DNA of 64,000 nt from Mesobacillus subterraneus (GTDB lineage Bacteria > Bacillota > Bacilli > Bacillales > Cytobacillaceae), in assembly GCF_000934845.1 (NCBI RefSeq), contig NZ_JXIQ01000029.1, forward strand, positions 1 through 64,000. The letters are read 5' to 3'. Within the stretch, counting starts at the first letter, position 1; every line of letters begins with the position of its first letter. Below the pieces are notes generated by a model. The model was not told where the DNA came from, did not search any database, and was given only the letters and a program-made list of their open reading frames with translations. This document shows positions 27,603-37,516 of this stretch, piece by piece. The translations under genes were made by a program, and so were the position numbers.

Positions 27603-28862
27603 GTGGAACAGGATACTGTTTTTGAAAAAGTTATTCTTGTAGGCTGCCAGACGACGGAGGATGAGGACCTTCGTTTTCAATACTCGATGGAGGAGCTTGA
27701 GTCGCTAACGGAAACTGCGAAGGGAAAAGTCCTGATGCAGATTGTCCAAAAGCGGCCTAAGATCCATCCTGCTACATACATAGGGAAAGGCAAGGTGGAA
27801 GAACTGCAGGCACTTGTAGACGAACTTGAGCCGGATTTGATCATATTCAATGATGAGCTTTCCCCTAGCCAAAATCGGAATCTGTCATCTGGATTGAAGG
27901 CGAGGATCATTGATCGTACGCAGCTGATTCTTGATATATTCGCACAAAGAGCAAGATCGAAAGAAGGGAAGCTTCAGGTTGAGCTTGCACAGCTGCAATA
28001 TTTGCTTCCGCGTCTTAGTGGACAGGGGATTGAAATGTCGCGGCTTGGTGCCGGCATCGGGACAAGGGGTCCTGGTGAAACAAAGCTTGAATCGGACCGC
28101 CGCCATATCCGCAAGAAGATCGATGATATTAAAAGTCAGCTGTCCGTTATCGTTCAGCATCGTGATCGTTATAGAGAAAGAAGGAAAAAGAACAAGGCTT
28201 TTCAAATTGCTCTTGTCGGTTACACGAACGCCGGAAAATCAACCTTGTTCAATCGATTGACTGAAGCAGATTCATTCGAGGAAAACCGACTGTTCGCAAC
28301 GCTGGATCCAATGACTAGAAAGACGATTTTGCCAAGTGGCTTTACTGCGCTGCTAACAGACACAGTCGGATTTATCCAGGATTTGCCGACGACTTTGATT
28401 GCCGCATTTCGTTCCACACTTGAAGAGGTGGGGGAAGCGGATTTGCTTCTTCATGTTGTCGATATGTCGAACGAGGATTATTTTTCCCATGAACAGACAG
28501 TCAACAAGCTGCTGGAGGATCTCGATGTTCATCAAATTCCCCAGATTACCGTGTACAATAAACGGGATATTGCCCATCAAGATTTCGTACCTAACGCAAG
28601 GAACGAGACGGCATTCATCAGTGCGTTCAGTGAGGAAGATCGGAAGAATCTGCTCATCAAAATGGAACAGTCTATTATAGGTTTAATGGAGCCTTACCAT
28701 GTCATGGTGCCATCTGATGAGGGCAAACTGCTGGTTCAACTGAAAAATGACACCATTCTCCGTGAGCTCCGCTTTGATGAGGAAAAACAACACTATGAAT
28801 GCAAAGGATTCTCTTTAACTGACCATCAAATAACAGGGCAGCTAAAGCGATTTTCAAAGTGA
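27603..28862 (+). CDS. hflX: Ribosome-associated GTPase HflX
   Basis: HflX (419 aa) binds and splits stalled 70S ribosomes after stress. The N-terminal HflX domain ([30 protein letters not shown]) and a helical RR-rich linker precede the GTPase. The GTPase has G1 [10 protein letters not shown]3 DTVGFI and G4 YNKRD. The frame opens at 27489, but that part overlaps the preceding terminator. GTG 27603 has AGAAGGG 6 nt upstream and gives the normal N-terminus. ynbB follows, as in B. subtilis. Confidence 0.93.
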   Translation: MEQDTVFEKVILVGCQTTEDEDLRFQYSMEELESLTETAKGKVLMQIVQKRPKIHPATYIGKGKVEELQALVDELEPDLIIFNDELSPSQNRNLSSGLKARIIDRTQLILDIFAQRARSKEGKLQVELAQLQYLLPRLSGQGIEMSRLGAGIGTRGPGETKLESDRRHIRKKIDDIKSQLSVIVQHRDRYRERRKKNKAFQIALVGYTNAGKSTLFNRLTEADSFEENRLFATLDPMTRKTILPSGFTALLTDTVGFIQDLPTTLIAAFRSTLEEVGEADLLLHVVDMSNEDYFSHEQTVNKLLEDLDVHQIPQITVYNKRDIAHQDFVPNARNETAFISAFSEEDRKNLLIKMEQSIIGLMEPYHVMVPSDEGKLLVQLKNDTILRELRFDEEKQHYECKGFSLTDHQITGQLKRFSK

Positions 28863-28889
28863 AAATGAGATATTAGATAGGAGAACAGC

Positions 28890-30161
28890 ATGTTTACACA
28901 ATTGAAGAACGGGCCTTTGCTGCAGCCGCTTGTAAGGGAAGTGGAGCAGCAAATTGCCGGAGTACACAGGAAATTGGAAGAACGAATCGATACCAATCAA
29001 TTCAGGGTGCTGCGAAGCTTCCAGAAACATCGCGTGAGCGACTCTCATTTTATCCCGACGACAGGCTATGGGTATGATGATGCAGGACGCGAGACGCTTG
29101 AAAAAATATACGCAGACGTGTTCGGTGCTGAAGCAGGACTTGTCCGCCCGCAAATCATATCAGGAACGCATGCGATCTCTATTTCTTTGTTTGGAATCCT
29201 GCGTCCTGGAGACGAGCTCTTATATATTACTGGAAAGCCATATGACACTCTGGAGGAGATTGTTGGAATTCGCGGAACCGGGAATGGTTCCTTGAAGGAA
29301 TTCGGGATTAGCTACAATTCGGTTAGTCTCACAGAAAAAGGCGAGATCGATTGGATGGCAGTAAAACAAGCAATAAAGCCTGAAACGAAAATGATAGGCA
29401 TACAGCGTTCAAAAGGCTATGCAACGAGGCCTTCATTCACTGTAGAACAAATTGGCGAAATGATCAGGTTTGTGAAGGAAATCAAAACGGAGCTCATCGT
29501 TTTTGTCGACAATTGCTATGGCGAGTTTGTCGAAGAGCTGGAGCCCTGTCATGTCGGTGCAGATTTGATGGCAGGTTCATTGATCAAAAATCCCGGGGGT
29601 GGTATTGCTAAAACAGGCGGATATATTGTCGGCAAGGCGCAATATGTCGAGTCCTGTGCCTACCGGATGACTTCTCCGGGAATTGGTGCAGAAGCTGGAG
29701 CATCCTTGTACTCTCTACAAGAAATGTATCAGGGCTTCTTTCTGGCGCCGCATATTGTTGCCCAGGCACTAAAGGGAGCAGTGTTCACAGCTGCATTGCT
29801 AGATCGTTTAGGAATGAATTCTTCTCCGAAATGGGATGCAGGGCGAACCGATTTAATCCAGTCTGTCCAATTCGATGACCGCGACAAAATGATTGCCTTT
29901 TGCCAGGCGATCCAGTATGCATCCCCAATCAATTCCCATGTAACTGCATACCCGGCCTATATGCCTGGATATGAAGATGATGTCATCATGGCTGCTGGTA
30001 CATTCATCCAGGGTGCAAGTATCGAATTGACCGCGGATGGGCCTATTAGGCCACCGTATACAGCGTATGTACAAGGTGGCTTGACCTATTCCCATGTGAA
30101 GATAGCGGTTCTTACTGCAGTCGATTCTTTAATAGAGAAAGGTTTAATCCTAGTAAAATAG
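28890..30161 (+). CDS. ynbB: Methionine gamma-lyase family protein YnbB
   Basis: A PLP-dependent fold-type I protein (423 aa) of the family once called aluminium resistance protein. Its true substrate is not established. The PLP lysine is probably in the SLIKNPGGG motif, with DNCYGEF as the cofactor-binding aspartate region. ATG 28890 is preceded by AGGAGA. It lies between hflX and glnR, as in B. subtilis. Confidence 0.9.
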   Translation: MFTQLKNGPLLQPLVREVEQQIAGVHRKLEERIDTNQFRVLRSFQKHRVSDSHFIPTTGYGYDDAGRETLEKIYADVFGAEAGLVRPQIISGTHAISISLFGILRPGDELLYITGKPYDTLEEIVGIRGTGNGSLKEFGISYNSVSLTEKGEIDWMAVKQAIKPETKMIGIQRSKGYATRPSFTVEQIGEMIRFVKEIKTELIVFVDNCYGEFVEELEPCHVGADLMAGSLIKNPGGGIAKTGGYIVGKAQYVESCAYRMTSPGIGAEAGASLYSLQEMYQGFFLAPHIVAQALKGAVFTAALLDRLGMNSSPKWDAGRTDLIQSVQFDDRDKMIAFCQAIQYASPINSHVTAYPAYMPGYEDDVIMAAGTFIQGASIELTADGPIRPPYTAYVQGGLTYSHVKIAVLTAVDSLIEKGLILVK

Positions 30162-30189
30162 GGAACGATACAAAAGATGAATATTTTTA

Positions 30190-30229
30190 TGTAAGAAAAT
30201 CTAACATGCATTTGACAACATATCTTACA
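30190..30229. promoter_or_regulatory. Tandem GlnR boxes of glnRA
   Basis: TGTAA-N7-TAACA at 30190-30206 is a perfect TGTNA-N7-TNACA site. TGACA-N7-TTACA at 30213-30229 has one mismatch. The 23-bp centre spacing matches the two glnRA operators of B. subtilis. Confidence 0.9.
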
Positions 30230-30240
30230 TTGATTATAAT
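30212..30240 (+). promoter_or_regulatory. SigA promoter of glnRA
   Basis: Perfect consensus: TTGACA at 30212-30217, 17 bases, TATAAT at 30235-30240. The second GlnR box overlaps the -35. Confidence 0.9.
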
Positions 30241-30273
30241 AAAAATATCTTAAGGAAGGGAGGAGAAATCATA

Positions 30274-30678
30274 ATGGACGGTAGTGAAATTCGCCGGAAT
30301 ATGCCACTTTTCAGCATCGGAATTGTCATGCAGCTGACAGATTTGACTGCCAGGCAAATCCGTTACTATGAAGAGCATGAATTGATTTCTCCAGCTAGAA
30401 CCGAGGGAAACAAACGGCTCTTTTCCTTAAACGATATAGACAAACTCTTAGAAATCAAAGATTTGATTGATCAGGGTGTCAACATGGCAGGCATCAAGAA
30501 ACTATTTCATGTAAAACAAGAGGCACGCATGAAGGATACGGAGACGTCAAATGTGGAAAAAACGAGGCCAAATCTTTCCGATGCAGACTTAAGAAAATTG
30601 CTTCGCAAAGAATTGCTACAGGCAGGCCGCTTCCATCGTTCAACAGACAGAGGAGACATGTCGAGGTTTTTTCATTAA
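30274..30678 (+). CDS. glnR: Glutamine synthetase repressor GlnR
   Basis: A MerR-family regulator (134 aa) that represses glnRA under nitrogen excess, with its C-terminal tail sensing feedback-inhibited glutamine synthetase. The N-terminal winged helix has [15 protein letters not shown] and EGNKRLFS. The C-terminal tail ends [11 protein letters not shown] 30274 follows GGGAGGAG. Tandem GlnR boxes cover the promoter, so it is autoregulated. Confidence 0.96.
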   Translation: MDGSEIRRNMPLFSIGIVMQLTDLTARQIRYYEEHELISPARTEGNKRLFSLNDIDKLLEIKDLIDQGVNMAGIKKLFHVKQEARMKDTETSNVEKTRPNLSDADLRKLLRKELLQAGRFHRSTDRGDMSRFFH

Positions 30679-30738
30679 AGGTATTTTAGTAAATTTCGTT
30701 GCGTGCACAAAAAAAGAGGATGTAGGAGGAAAGCAAGG

Positions 30739-32079
30739 ATGGCGAAAACATACACTAGAGAAGATATTATCCGATTGTCAAAAGAAGAAAACGTGAAATT
30801 TATTCGATTGCAGTTCACTGATATTCTGGGAACAATCAAAAACGTAGAAATTCCGATCAGTCAACTTGAAAAAGCTCTTGATAATAAAATGATGTTTGAC
30901 GGATCTTCAATCGAAGGGTTCGTTCGAATTGAAGAGTCTGATATGTATCTAATCCCTGATTTTGACACATGGGTCATATTCCCATGGACAGCAGAAAAAG
31001 GGAAAGTTGCTCGCTTAATCTGTGATATCAATAATGCGGATGGCACACCTTTCGCAGGTGACCCTCGAGGAAACCTGAAGCGAGTTTTGAAAGAAATGGA
31101 AGAAATCGGATTCACTAATTTTAATCTTGGACCAGAACCGGAATTCTTCCTGTTCAAGCTTGATGCAAATGGCGAGCCAACACTCGAGTTAAATGACAAT
31201 GGTGGATATTTCGACCTTGCACCTACAGATCTTGGGGAAAACTGCCGCCGCGATATCGTCCTTGAACTGGAAGAGATGGGCTTTGAAATCGAAGCATCAC
31301 ACCATGAGGTAGCTCCTGGCCAACATGAAATCGACTTTAAATATGCAGATGCATTAACTGCATGCGACCGAATCCAAACTTTTAAGCTTGTTGTCAAAAC
31401 AATTGCAAGGAAACATGGACTGCATGCAACCTTCATGCCAAAGCCGTTGTTTGGCGTGAATGGATCTGGTATGCACTGCAATTTGTCATTATTCAAAAAC
31501 GGCGAGAATTCATTCTATGATCCATCCAATGAAAAACTGGAACTAAGTGAAACTGCTTACCAGTTTATCGCAGGAACACTAAAGCATGCTTCTGGATTCA
31601 CTGCAGTAACCAACCCTACTGTAAACTCCTATAAGCGTCTAGTTCCTGGCTATGAAGCACCTTGTTATGTAGCGTGGTCCGCTAAGAACCGCTCTCCATT
31701 GATCCGAATTCCGGCATCACGCGGTCTGAGCACACGGATTGAGGTGCGCAGTGTGGACCCGTCTGCTAACCCATACCTTGCGATGGCAGTATTGCTGGCT
31801 GCAGGACTTGATGGAATTAAAAAGAAGATGGCACCTCCTGCATCAGTTGACCGCAACATCTATGTAATGAACAAAGAAGAGCGTATAGAGGAAGGGATCA
31901 ACGATTTGCCGCCAACTCTAATAGCTGCACTTGATCTGCTGAAGAAAGATGAAGTCATCAGCGCGGCATTGGGCGACCATATCCTTGACCACTTCATCGA
32001 AGCAAAAGAAATCGAATGGGATATGTTCCGCACACAAGTACACCCTTGGGAACGCGAGCAGTATATGAGCATGTACTAA
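30739..32079 (+). CDS. glnA: Glutamine synthetase type I-alpha
   Basis: Forms glutamine from glutamate, ammonia and ATP (446 aa; B. subtilis 444). Motifs visible: [10 protein letters not shown] (latch), [45 protein letters not shown] and NRSPLIRIP. There is no adenylylation tyrosine motif, as expected for the alpha type that is controlled by feedback and GlnR. ATG 30739 follows AGGAGG and AAGGAT; the frame upstream from 30703 is unlike the family. It is in one operon with glnR. Confidence 0.97.
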   Translation: MAKTYTREDIIRLSKEENVKFIRLQFTDILGTIKNVEIPISQLEKALDNKMMFDGSSIEGFVRIEESDMYLIPDFDTWVIFPWTAEKGKVARLICDINNADGTPFAGDPRGNLKRVLKEMEEIGFTNFNLGPEPEFFLFKLDANGEPTLELNDNGGYFDLAPTDLGENCRRDIVLELEEMGFEIEASHHEVAPGQHEIDFKYADALTACDRIQTFKLVVKTIARKHGLHATFMPKPLFGVNGSGMHCNLSLFKNGENSFYDPSNEKLELSETAYQFIAGTLKHASGFTAVTNPTVNSYKRLVPGYEAPCYVAWSAKNRSPLIRIPASRGLSTRIEVRSVDPSANPYLAMAVLLAAGLDGIKKKMAPPASVDRNIYVMNKEERIEEGINDLPPTLIAALDLLKKDEVISAALGDHILDHFIEAKEIEWDMFRTQVHPWEREQYMSMY

Positions 32080-32086
32080 CAAGATT

Positions 32087-32119
32087 AACCCTTCATACCA
32101 TTGGTATGAAGGGTTTTTT
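32087..32119 (+). terminator. Terminator after glnRA
   Basis: AACCCTTCATACCA pairs with TGGTATGAAGGGTT and runs into TTTT. Confidence 0.85.
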
Positions 32120-32309
32120 GCTTTTTGGGACGATTTTCTATGGATGTACAAACTGCTACAGAAAAAATTCTTTTCAGAGTGCCCTTTTACCTAGAAAATT
32201 TACGTTGGTTGCATCAAAATGTTTGTCGGCAATTTTCTTTTTTAATAGAATTTTCGGATCAAAATATGATAAGTTAATACAAAGTGATGGTAGGAAAGGG
32301 AGGATATTG

Positions 32310-32984
32310 ATGATCGATAAAGGGATGGTTAAACAAGAAATTTTGGATGCATTCCATTTTAGGCATGCAACAAAGGAATTTGACCCAAATAAGAAAATCC
32401 CGGAGGAGGACTTTCGTTTTATTCTCGAGATAGGGCAGCTGTCCCCTAGTTCTTTTGGATTTGAACCATGGCGTTTCCTTGTCGTTCAGAGTGCAGCTCT
32501 CCGCGAAAAAATTAAGAATACAGCCTGGGGGGCATATAGCAAGCTTCCGGAAGCAAGCCACTTTGTCGTGATTCTCGCAAGAACAAAGCTTGACACAAAA
32601 TATGATTCTGAATACTTGCAAGATCATTTCAGAAATAAAAAAAAGATGCCAGAAGATTTCATGGCCAATTACCTAAAGCGCATCGAGGAATTCCAAAAGT
32701 CTGATTTTCAATTGCTCGATGGTGATCGCCCGCTTTTTGATTGGGCATGCAGGCAAACTTATATTGCCCTTGCTAATATGATGACCGCAGCAGCGCAAAT
32801 TGGCATTGATTCCTGTCCAATTGAAGGGTTTAATTTTGAAAAAATGAACAAACTGCTCGAAGAGGAAGGGTTGCTAGAAGATGGGCATTTTGGCATTTCC
32901 GTTATGTGCGCGTTTGGCTACCGAATGAATGAGCCAAAGCCGAAAACAAGAAGGCCGCTTGATGACATCGTTAAATGGGTGTAA
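32310..32984 (+). CDS. Nitroreductase family NAD(P)H-dependent oxidoreductase
   Basis: A flavin-dependent reductase of the nitroreductase fold (224 aa). FMN-binding features include the N-terminal FRHATKEFDP motif, SPSSFGFEPW and the C-terminal FGISVMCAFGYR segment. Likely activities are reduction of nitro compounds or quinones; the physiological substrate is unknown. ATG 32310 follows GGGAGG; the long upstream frame from 32016 overlaps glnA and its terminator. It is convergent with the next gene. Confidence 0.88.
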   Translation: MIDKGMVKQEILDAFHFRHATKEFDPNKKIPEEDFRFILEIGQLSPSSFGFEPWRFLVVQSAALREKIKNTAWGAYSKLPEASHFVVILARTKLDTKYDSEYLQDHFRNKKKMPEDFMANYLKRIEEFQKSDFQLLDGDRPLFDWACRQTYIALANMMTAAAQIGIDSCPIEGFNFEKMNKLLEEEGLLEDGHFGISVMCAFGYRMNEPKPKTRRPLDDIVKWV

Positions 32985-32997
32985 AGGGAATTCGAAT

Positions 32998-33021
32998 GCC
33001 TGGCTAATGCCAGGCTTTTTT
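32998..33021. terminator. Terminator between convergent genes
   Basis: GCCTGGC-TAAT-GCCAGGC followed by TTTTTT. Confidence 0.85.
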
Positions 33022-33024
33022 CAG

Positions 33025-33546
33025 TTACTGTGATTCTTCCAGCGTTTCGCGATACTCCTTGCCTTTTTGGACATATGTTTCGATGGAAAGCTGAATGAGC
33101 TGCAAATCTTTTTCACCAATTTCCCGAACTACTTTACCAGGTGCACCCACTACAAGAGAACGTGGCGGAATCTTCTTCCCCGATGGTATCAAGGTGTTGG
33201 CTCCGATGATGCATTCCTCCCCGATTTCTGCTCCGTCCAGGATTGTCGATCCCATTCCGATAATACATCTTTTCTTGATCGTACAGCCATGGAGAATTGC
33301 ATTGTGGCCAACAGTCACCTCGTCCTCAATAACAAGAGGTGAGCCTTCATACAAATGGCAGGTAACATTATCCTGAATGCTGCACCTTTCACCTATTGTA
33401 ATCGTATCTTCATCCCCTCGCAAAACGGCATTGAACCAGACAGTCGAATTTTTTCCGATTTTCACATCTCCGATAATATAGCTTCCAGGTGCTTGGAACA
33501 CTGTTTCATGAACTGCAGGTTTTTTTTCTAAATAAGATAGAATCAT
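33025..33546 (-). CDS. Gamma-carbonic-anhydrase-like hexapeptide protein (YtoA-like)
   Basis: A left-handed beta-helix protein (173 aa) of the gamma carbonic anhydrase family, with hexapeptide repeats through most of its length. The metal-binding histidines appear in VTCHLYEG and VGHNAILHG, so the zinc site is intact. Whether it hydrates CO2 or has another role is unknown for the bacillus members. GGAGAGG precedes the start on the minus strand. It stands alone. Confidence 0.85.
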   Translation of the reverse strand: MILSYLEKKPAVHETVFQAPGSYIIGDVKIGKNSTVWFNAVLRGDEDTITIGERCSIQDNVTCHLYEGSPLVIEDEVTVGHNAILHGCTIKKRCIIGMGSTILDGAEIGEECIIGANTLIPSGKKIPPRSLVVGAPGKVVREIGEKDLQLIQLSIETYVQKGKEYRETLEESQ

Positions 33547-33702
33547 GTGAGCCTCTCCTTATCTTAATTGTCTTAATTATAAAAAAATTATAACATGAAT
33601 CAAGGCTTATTTTGTGAATTTTGTATGGAGAGCTTCCCCATAACTTTCTATAAAATGAGGCATGCTCATTCTTTTGATAAAAGTTAATAAATCAGAAAAA
33701 AA

Positions 33703-33711
33703 TGATAAAAT
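33703..33711 (+). promoter_or_regulatory. Possible extended -10 promoter of the TrpXYZ-like operon
   Basis: TGA before TAAAAT at 33706-33711. A second TATAAT lies at 33759-33764 without a good -35. I see no T-box or riboswitch in the 269-nt gap. Confidence 0.35.
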
Positions 33712-33815
33712 ACATCTTTACTTTTATGCATAAAAGCGGTAAAGTAACCAAAAGACCTTATAATAAAACATACATAAATCAAAGCCGGTTTTTAAAAAAA
33801 TCTAGGGGGATTACC

Positions 33816-34811
33816 ATGAAAAAACCAGGAAAAGCAATTTCTCTTATTTTAGCTAGTGCTCTGCTAATGGCTGGCTGCGGAGGAAAGGAAACATCCAATG
33901 GCTCAGCAGAAAAACAATACAAAATCGGTTTGACACAATTCGCAGAGCATCCATCTCTTGATGCTGCAACAGACGGATTTAAAAAAGCACTTGAAGAAAA
34001 AGGCTTCAAGGAGGGGGAGAATGTCACTTTTGACTTTCAGAACGCTCAGGCTGATATGAACAATACAGCAACCATTGCCAATAATTTCGTTGGTGATAAG
34101 GTGGACCTGATCTTTGCCAATGCAACTCCAAGCGCTGTAGCCGCACTTAATGCAACAAAGAATATCCCAATCATTTTCACATCCGTGACAGACCCGGTGG
34201 GAGCGGGCCTTGTAGAAGCATTTGACAAGCCAGGCGACAATATTACTGGTACAACCGATAACCATCCAGAAGCGACGAAAAAGACCATTGATTTCATGAC
34301 GAATGAAATTGGTGCTAAGAAAATCGGTGTGATTTATAATGCAGGTGAACAGAACTCCGAAGTTCAGCTGAAGGAAGTGAAGAAGCTTGCGGAAGCAAAT
34401 GGAGCGAGTGTAGTCGAAGCATCGATTTCAACATCTGCTGAAGTTAAACAGGCAGCTGAATCACTTGTGGGTCGTGTGGATGGAATTTACATACCAACAG
34501 ATAACACAGTCGTTTCTGCGCTTGAATCGGTTATCTCTGTCGCAAACGACAAGAAGATTCCATTGTTTGTCGGCGAACTTGATTCAATGAAGCGTGGAGC
34601 AGTTGCTGCCAGCGGGTTTAGCTATTTTGACATTGGCTATCAGTCGGGGCTTATGGCTGCTCAAATTTTAGCAGGTGACAAGAAAGCTTCTGAAATTCCT
34701 GTAGAACTTCCAAAATCTTTGACATTAACCATCAATAAAAAGGCTGCGGAAGCACAAGGAGTTGTAGTCAAGGAAGAATGGGGAGACAACGCAGAGTTTT
34801 ACGAAGAATAA
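33816..34811 (+). CDS. ABC importer substrate-binding lipoprotein, TrpX-like
   Basis: A membrane-tethered binding protein (331 aa) of the ABC_sub_bind family, related to streptococcal TrpX. It has a lipoprotein signal with lipobox LMAGC, so residue 21 or so is lipidated. The mature part has a two-lobed periplasmic-binding fold (QFAEHPSLDAATDGF near the N-terminus). ATG 33816 is preceded by TAGGGGGA. Tryptophan or another aromatic amino acid is a plausible ligand, but this is inferred from family alone. It is first in a three-gene operon. Confidence 0.85.
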   Translation: MKKPGKAISLILASALLMAGCGGKETSNGSAEKQYKIGLTQFAEHPSLDAATDGFKKALEEKGFKEGENVTFDFQNAQADMNNTATIANNFVGDKVDLIFANATPSAVAALNATKNIPIIFTSVTDPVGAGLVEAFDKPGDNITGTTDNHPEATKKTIDFMTNEIGAKKIGVIYNAGEQNSEVQLKEVKKLAEANGASVVEASISTSAEVKQAAESLVGRVDGIYIPTDNTVVSALESVISVANDKKIPLFVGELDSMKRGAVAASGFSYFDIGYQSGLMAAQILAGDKKASEIPVELPKSLTLTINKKAAEAQGVVVKEEWGDNAEFYEE

Positions 34812-34829
34812 GGGAAAGGATGGTTCAAC

Positions 34830-35861
34830 TTGTTTACATCAATATTTGGAGCATTTGAGTCGGGCATTATCTATGCCATTATGGCTCTAGGCGTATACCT
34901 GTCCTTTCGGATACTTGATTTTCCAGATTTGACGGTAGACGGCAGCTTTGTAACAGGAGCGGCCGTTGCCGCGATTATGATCGTGAATGGCTCTAATCCG
35001 TTTGCTGCTACGTTGACGGCTCTTGTTGCGGGATTTATTGCAGGTAGCCTGACAGGCTTGATTCACACTGTCGGCAAAGTCAATGCGCTCTTATCAGGTA
35101 TTCTGATGATGATTGCTTTGTATTCTATCAACCTAAGAATAATGGGTAAATCAAATGTGCCGCTGCTGAATACCGATACTGCAATGACCTCCGTAAGGGG
35201 CTTTTTCGAAAAAACTGGCATCGATGGATTTATGAATGGGTTGCTGACAGCAGTAGGACTGGGAGACAGCCTCCCTCAGACTTGGGGAATTTTGCTGTTC
35301 ATGCTTATCGTGACATTTGCGATAAAATTCCTTACTGATGCATTTTTAAAAACAGAAGTAGGCCTTGCGATCAGGGCTACTGGAGATAACAAAAGGATGA
35401 TTCGCAGCTTTTCTTCCAATACAAATTTGATGATTATTCTTGGTCTTGGTCTTTCGAATGCGATGGTAGCATTTTCGGGTGCACTGATTGCCCAGCAGGG
35501 TGGATTTGCGGATGTTGGCATGGGAATTGGGATGATTATCATTGGACTTGCTTCTGTTATTATTGGTGAAGCATTGTTCGGAACTAAATCAATCGCCAGG
35601 ACAACGCTTGCTGTTATTGGCGGATCGATTATCTATCGCATTGTGGTTACTCTGGCGCTAAGAGTGGAGTTCCTTGAACCAGGTGATATGAAATTGATCA
35701 CAGCCGTGATCGTCATTCTGGCGCTGACTGCTCCGAAGATGATCGAAAGCTATAGAGAGAAAAAGCGGAAGGTCAAAAGACAGCTTGACAATCTGCAAAT
35801 GGTTGTTGTTTCTTCTGAAGGAAGGGGGAAGGCTGGTGCTGCGCTTAAGTCAGATTCATAG
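34830..35861 (+). CDS. ABC importer permease, TrpY-like
   Basis: An integral membrane permease (343 aa) with about nine hydrophobic helices, of the BPD_transp_2 / LivHM-like group that works with TrpX-type binding proteins. Features include SFRILDFPDLTVDGSF near the N-terminus and GLAIRATGDNKRMIRSF, the loop that contacts the ATPase. The start is TTG 34830 with AAAGGATGG upstream. A cytoplasmic C-terminal tail of about 35 residues overlaps the next gene by 26 nt. Confidence 0.87.
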   Translation: MFTSIFGAFESGIIYAIMALGVYLSFRILDFPDLTVDGSFVTGAAVAAIMIVNGSNPFAATLTALVAGFIAGSLTGLIHTVGKVNALLSGILMMIALYSINLRIMGKSNVPLLNTDTAMTSVRGFFEKTGIDGFMNGLLTAVGLGDSLPQTWGILLFMLIVTFAIKFLTDAFLKTEVGLAIRATGDNKRMIRSFSSNTNLMIILGLGLSNAMVAFSGALIAQQGGFADVGMGIGMIIIGLASVIIGEALFGTKSIARTTLAVIGGSIIYRIVVTLALRVEFLEPGDMKLITAVIVILALTAPKMIESYREKKRKVKRQLDNLQMVVVSSEGRGKAGAALKSDS

Positions 35862-36630
35862 AATTTTTAATGAAGGCACTCCAGATGAAAAAACAGCCCT
35901 GGATAATATCAATCTTACATTAAATAAAGGAGACTTTGTTACCGTAATTGGCAGTAATGGGGCAGGTAAGTCTACTTTAATGAATGTCATTTCCGGTGTT
36001 ATGCTCCCTGACCACGGAAGGGTGGAACTGGATGGAAAAGATGTTACCAATATATCTGAGTATAACCGGTCGAAAATGATTGGCCGAGTCTTTCAAGATC
36101 CAATGGCCGGCACTGCTCCGAGCATGACCATCGAAGAAAACTTGGCGATTGCCTTTTCGCGGAACAAGCGACGGACGCTTGCCCGTGGAGTCACCAAGAA
36201 ACGACGTGATTTTTTTAAAGAAGTATTGGAATCCCTCCACCTTGGCCTTGAAAACCGCTTGAATGCAAAAGTCGGAATGCTGTCAGGTGGAGAGCGACAA
36301 GCCCTATCCTTGCTGATGGCTACCTTCACCGAGCCATCGATCCTCCTTTTGGATGAGCATACAGCAGCACTTGATCCGTCACGGGCAGAACTTATTACCA
36401 ATTTGACAAAAGAAATTGTGGATAAATACAACCTTACAACTCTGATGGTCACGCACAATATGCAACAGGCACTAGATCTTGGCAACAGGTTGATCATGAT
36501 GGACAACGGGCAGATTATCCTTGAAGTAGATGAAGATCAAAAAGCGAAGCTGACAATCGAAGACTTGCTGAAAGAATTCCAGCGTATTCGCGGAACGAAA
36601 ATGGCTAGTGACAGGGCATTGCTTAGCTAA
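35836..36630 (+). CDS. ABC importer ATP-binding protein, TrpZ-like
   Basis: The ATPase subunit (264 aa). Walker A GSNGAGKST, signature LSGGERQ, Walker B ILLLDEHTAALDP and the switch histidine in MVTHNM are all intact. GTG 35836 has GAAGGGGGAAGG upstream; the frame from 35785 adds residues unlike the family. It overlaps the permease gene and ends at a strong terminator, so the three genes form one transport operon. Confidence 0.9.
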   Translation: MLRLSQIHRIFNEGTPDEKTALDNINLTLNKGDFVTVIGSNGAGKSTLMNVISGVMLPDHGRVELDGKDVTNISEYNRSKMIGRVFQDPMAGTAPSMTIEENLAIAFSRNKRRTLARGVTKKRRDFFKEVLESLHLGLENRLNAKVGMLSGGERQALSLLMATFTEPSILLLDEHTAALDPSRAELITNLTKEIVDKYNLTTLMVTHNMQQALDLGNRLIMMDNGQIILEVDEDQKAKLTIEDLLKEFQRIRGTKMASDRALLS

Positions 36631-36632
36631 AA

Positions 36633-36666
36633 AAATCAACCAGCTTATATGCTGGTTGATTTTTTT
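36633..36666 (+). terminator. Terminator of the TrpXYZ-like operon
   Basis: AATCAACCAGC-TTATAT-GCTGGTTGATT followed by TTTTT. Confidence 0.9.
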
Positions 36667-36686
36667 GTGTCTTTTTAAAAACAGAA

Positions 36687-36890
36687 ATTGGTATCAGCTG
36701 TGGAGAATGGAGGGCAATCTGCTCAAGGAACAACTGGCAAGCTTCAGTAAGACTGATACAGTGTGTAAAAACGGCATTGAATGTTCTGGAAAATGCTGAA
36801 GCGTTAATTGTTCCTGTTGTTGGGAGCGTGCGAACCCTGGAAAATGTGGTAAATAAAATGGCGGTTACTGGTTCTGATCCAGCAGGTTGA
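36687..36890 (+). pseudogene. Degenerate coding relic of unknown origin
   Basis: One frame reads KLVSAVENGGQSAQGTTGKLQ to a stop. The neighbouring frame continues as VKTALNVLENAEALIVP then VVGSVRTLENVVNKMAV and ends TGSDPAG. The protein-like composition across a frame change suggests a decayed gene, but I recognise no family. No start codon or ribosome site is seen. Confidence 0.35.
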
Positions 36891-36937
36891 ATAACTGATC
36901 AAGATGGATTGGCTTTTGCAAGATAAAGAGTTAGTAA

Positions 36938-37045
36938 GGCTGCGAAAAGTTCGGAAGCAGGTTCCGAACAACTGGTTGCGAAGGATTCGGAAGTAGGTTC
37001 TGAACGATAGCTTCGAGTCTCGGGAGTGGGTTCAGCTGGTTGAAG
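36938..37045. repeat. Degenerate 36-bp tandem repeat
   Basis: About three units with the core TTCGGAAGYAGGTTCYGAAC recur at near 36-bp spacing (near 36951, 36987 and 37021). A looser copy lies near 37075. In one frame the unit would encode a 12-residue repeat like AKSSEAGSEQLV, interrupted by a stop. The rest of 37046-37287 shows nothing I can name. Confidence 0.4.
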
Positions 37046-37287
37046 ATAAGGCAGCCGACAGTCTGCTTCCGAGCGGTTCAAAAGCAGGTTTCGAAGCGGA
37101 TCCAAGAGTTGCTTCCAACAACATCTCATTGATGCTTGCATTCCGTGGACGACTGAAGCAGATTGCCAAAAGGATGGTTTAATTCTTGTATACCTGGATC
37201 GAGAGATAGAAAGAGTAGGCCGAATGAATTGGCCTTTTATACGAGAGTGTAAAAACTGCTGGAAAAAATACGCATTTTTTTCCAATT

Positions 37288-37398
37288 CGCCAATAAAAAT
37301 AAATTATCGCCAATAAAAAAAATTTATCGCCAATAACTATAGCATTATCGCCAATAAAATGGTGAACTCCGCCAATAAAATGAAATTTTCGCCAATAA
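37288..37398. repeat. Six CGCCAATAA repeats at 20-21 bp spacing
   Basis: CGCCAATAA begins at 37288, 37308, 37328, 37349, 37370 and 37390. All six copies are exact and direct, spaced 20, 20, 21, 21 and 20 bp (two helical turns). The spacers are A/T-rich and unrelated. The array ends about 120 nt before the RNase J start. Confidence 0.9.
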
Positions 37399-37516
37399 AC
37401 GGATTTCCATCTACTTAATGGGTATAGAAAAGATGAGATATTCTACTCCAAACGAAATAATCGGAATTATAGTGGGCAATACTAACAAAATCGACTACGG
37501 TTTAGGAGGATATGAC

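Noticed and set aside
36899-37285. 128-codon minus-strand frame
   Set aside because: It reads through the degenerate 36-bp repeats, has no start signal and resembles no protein.
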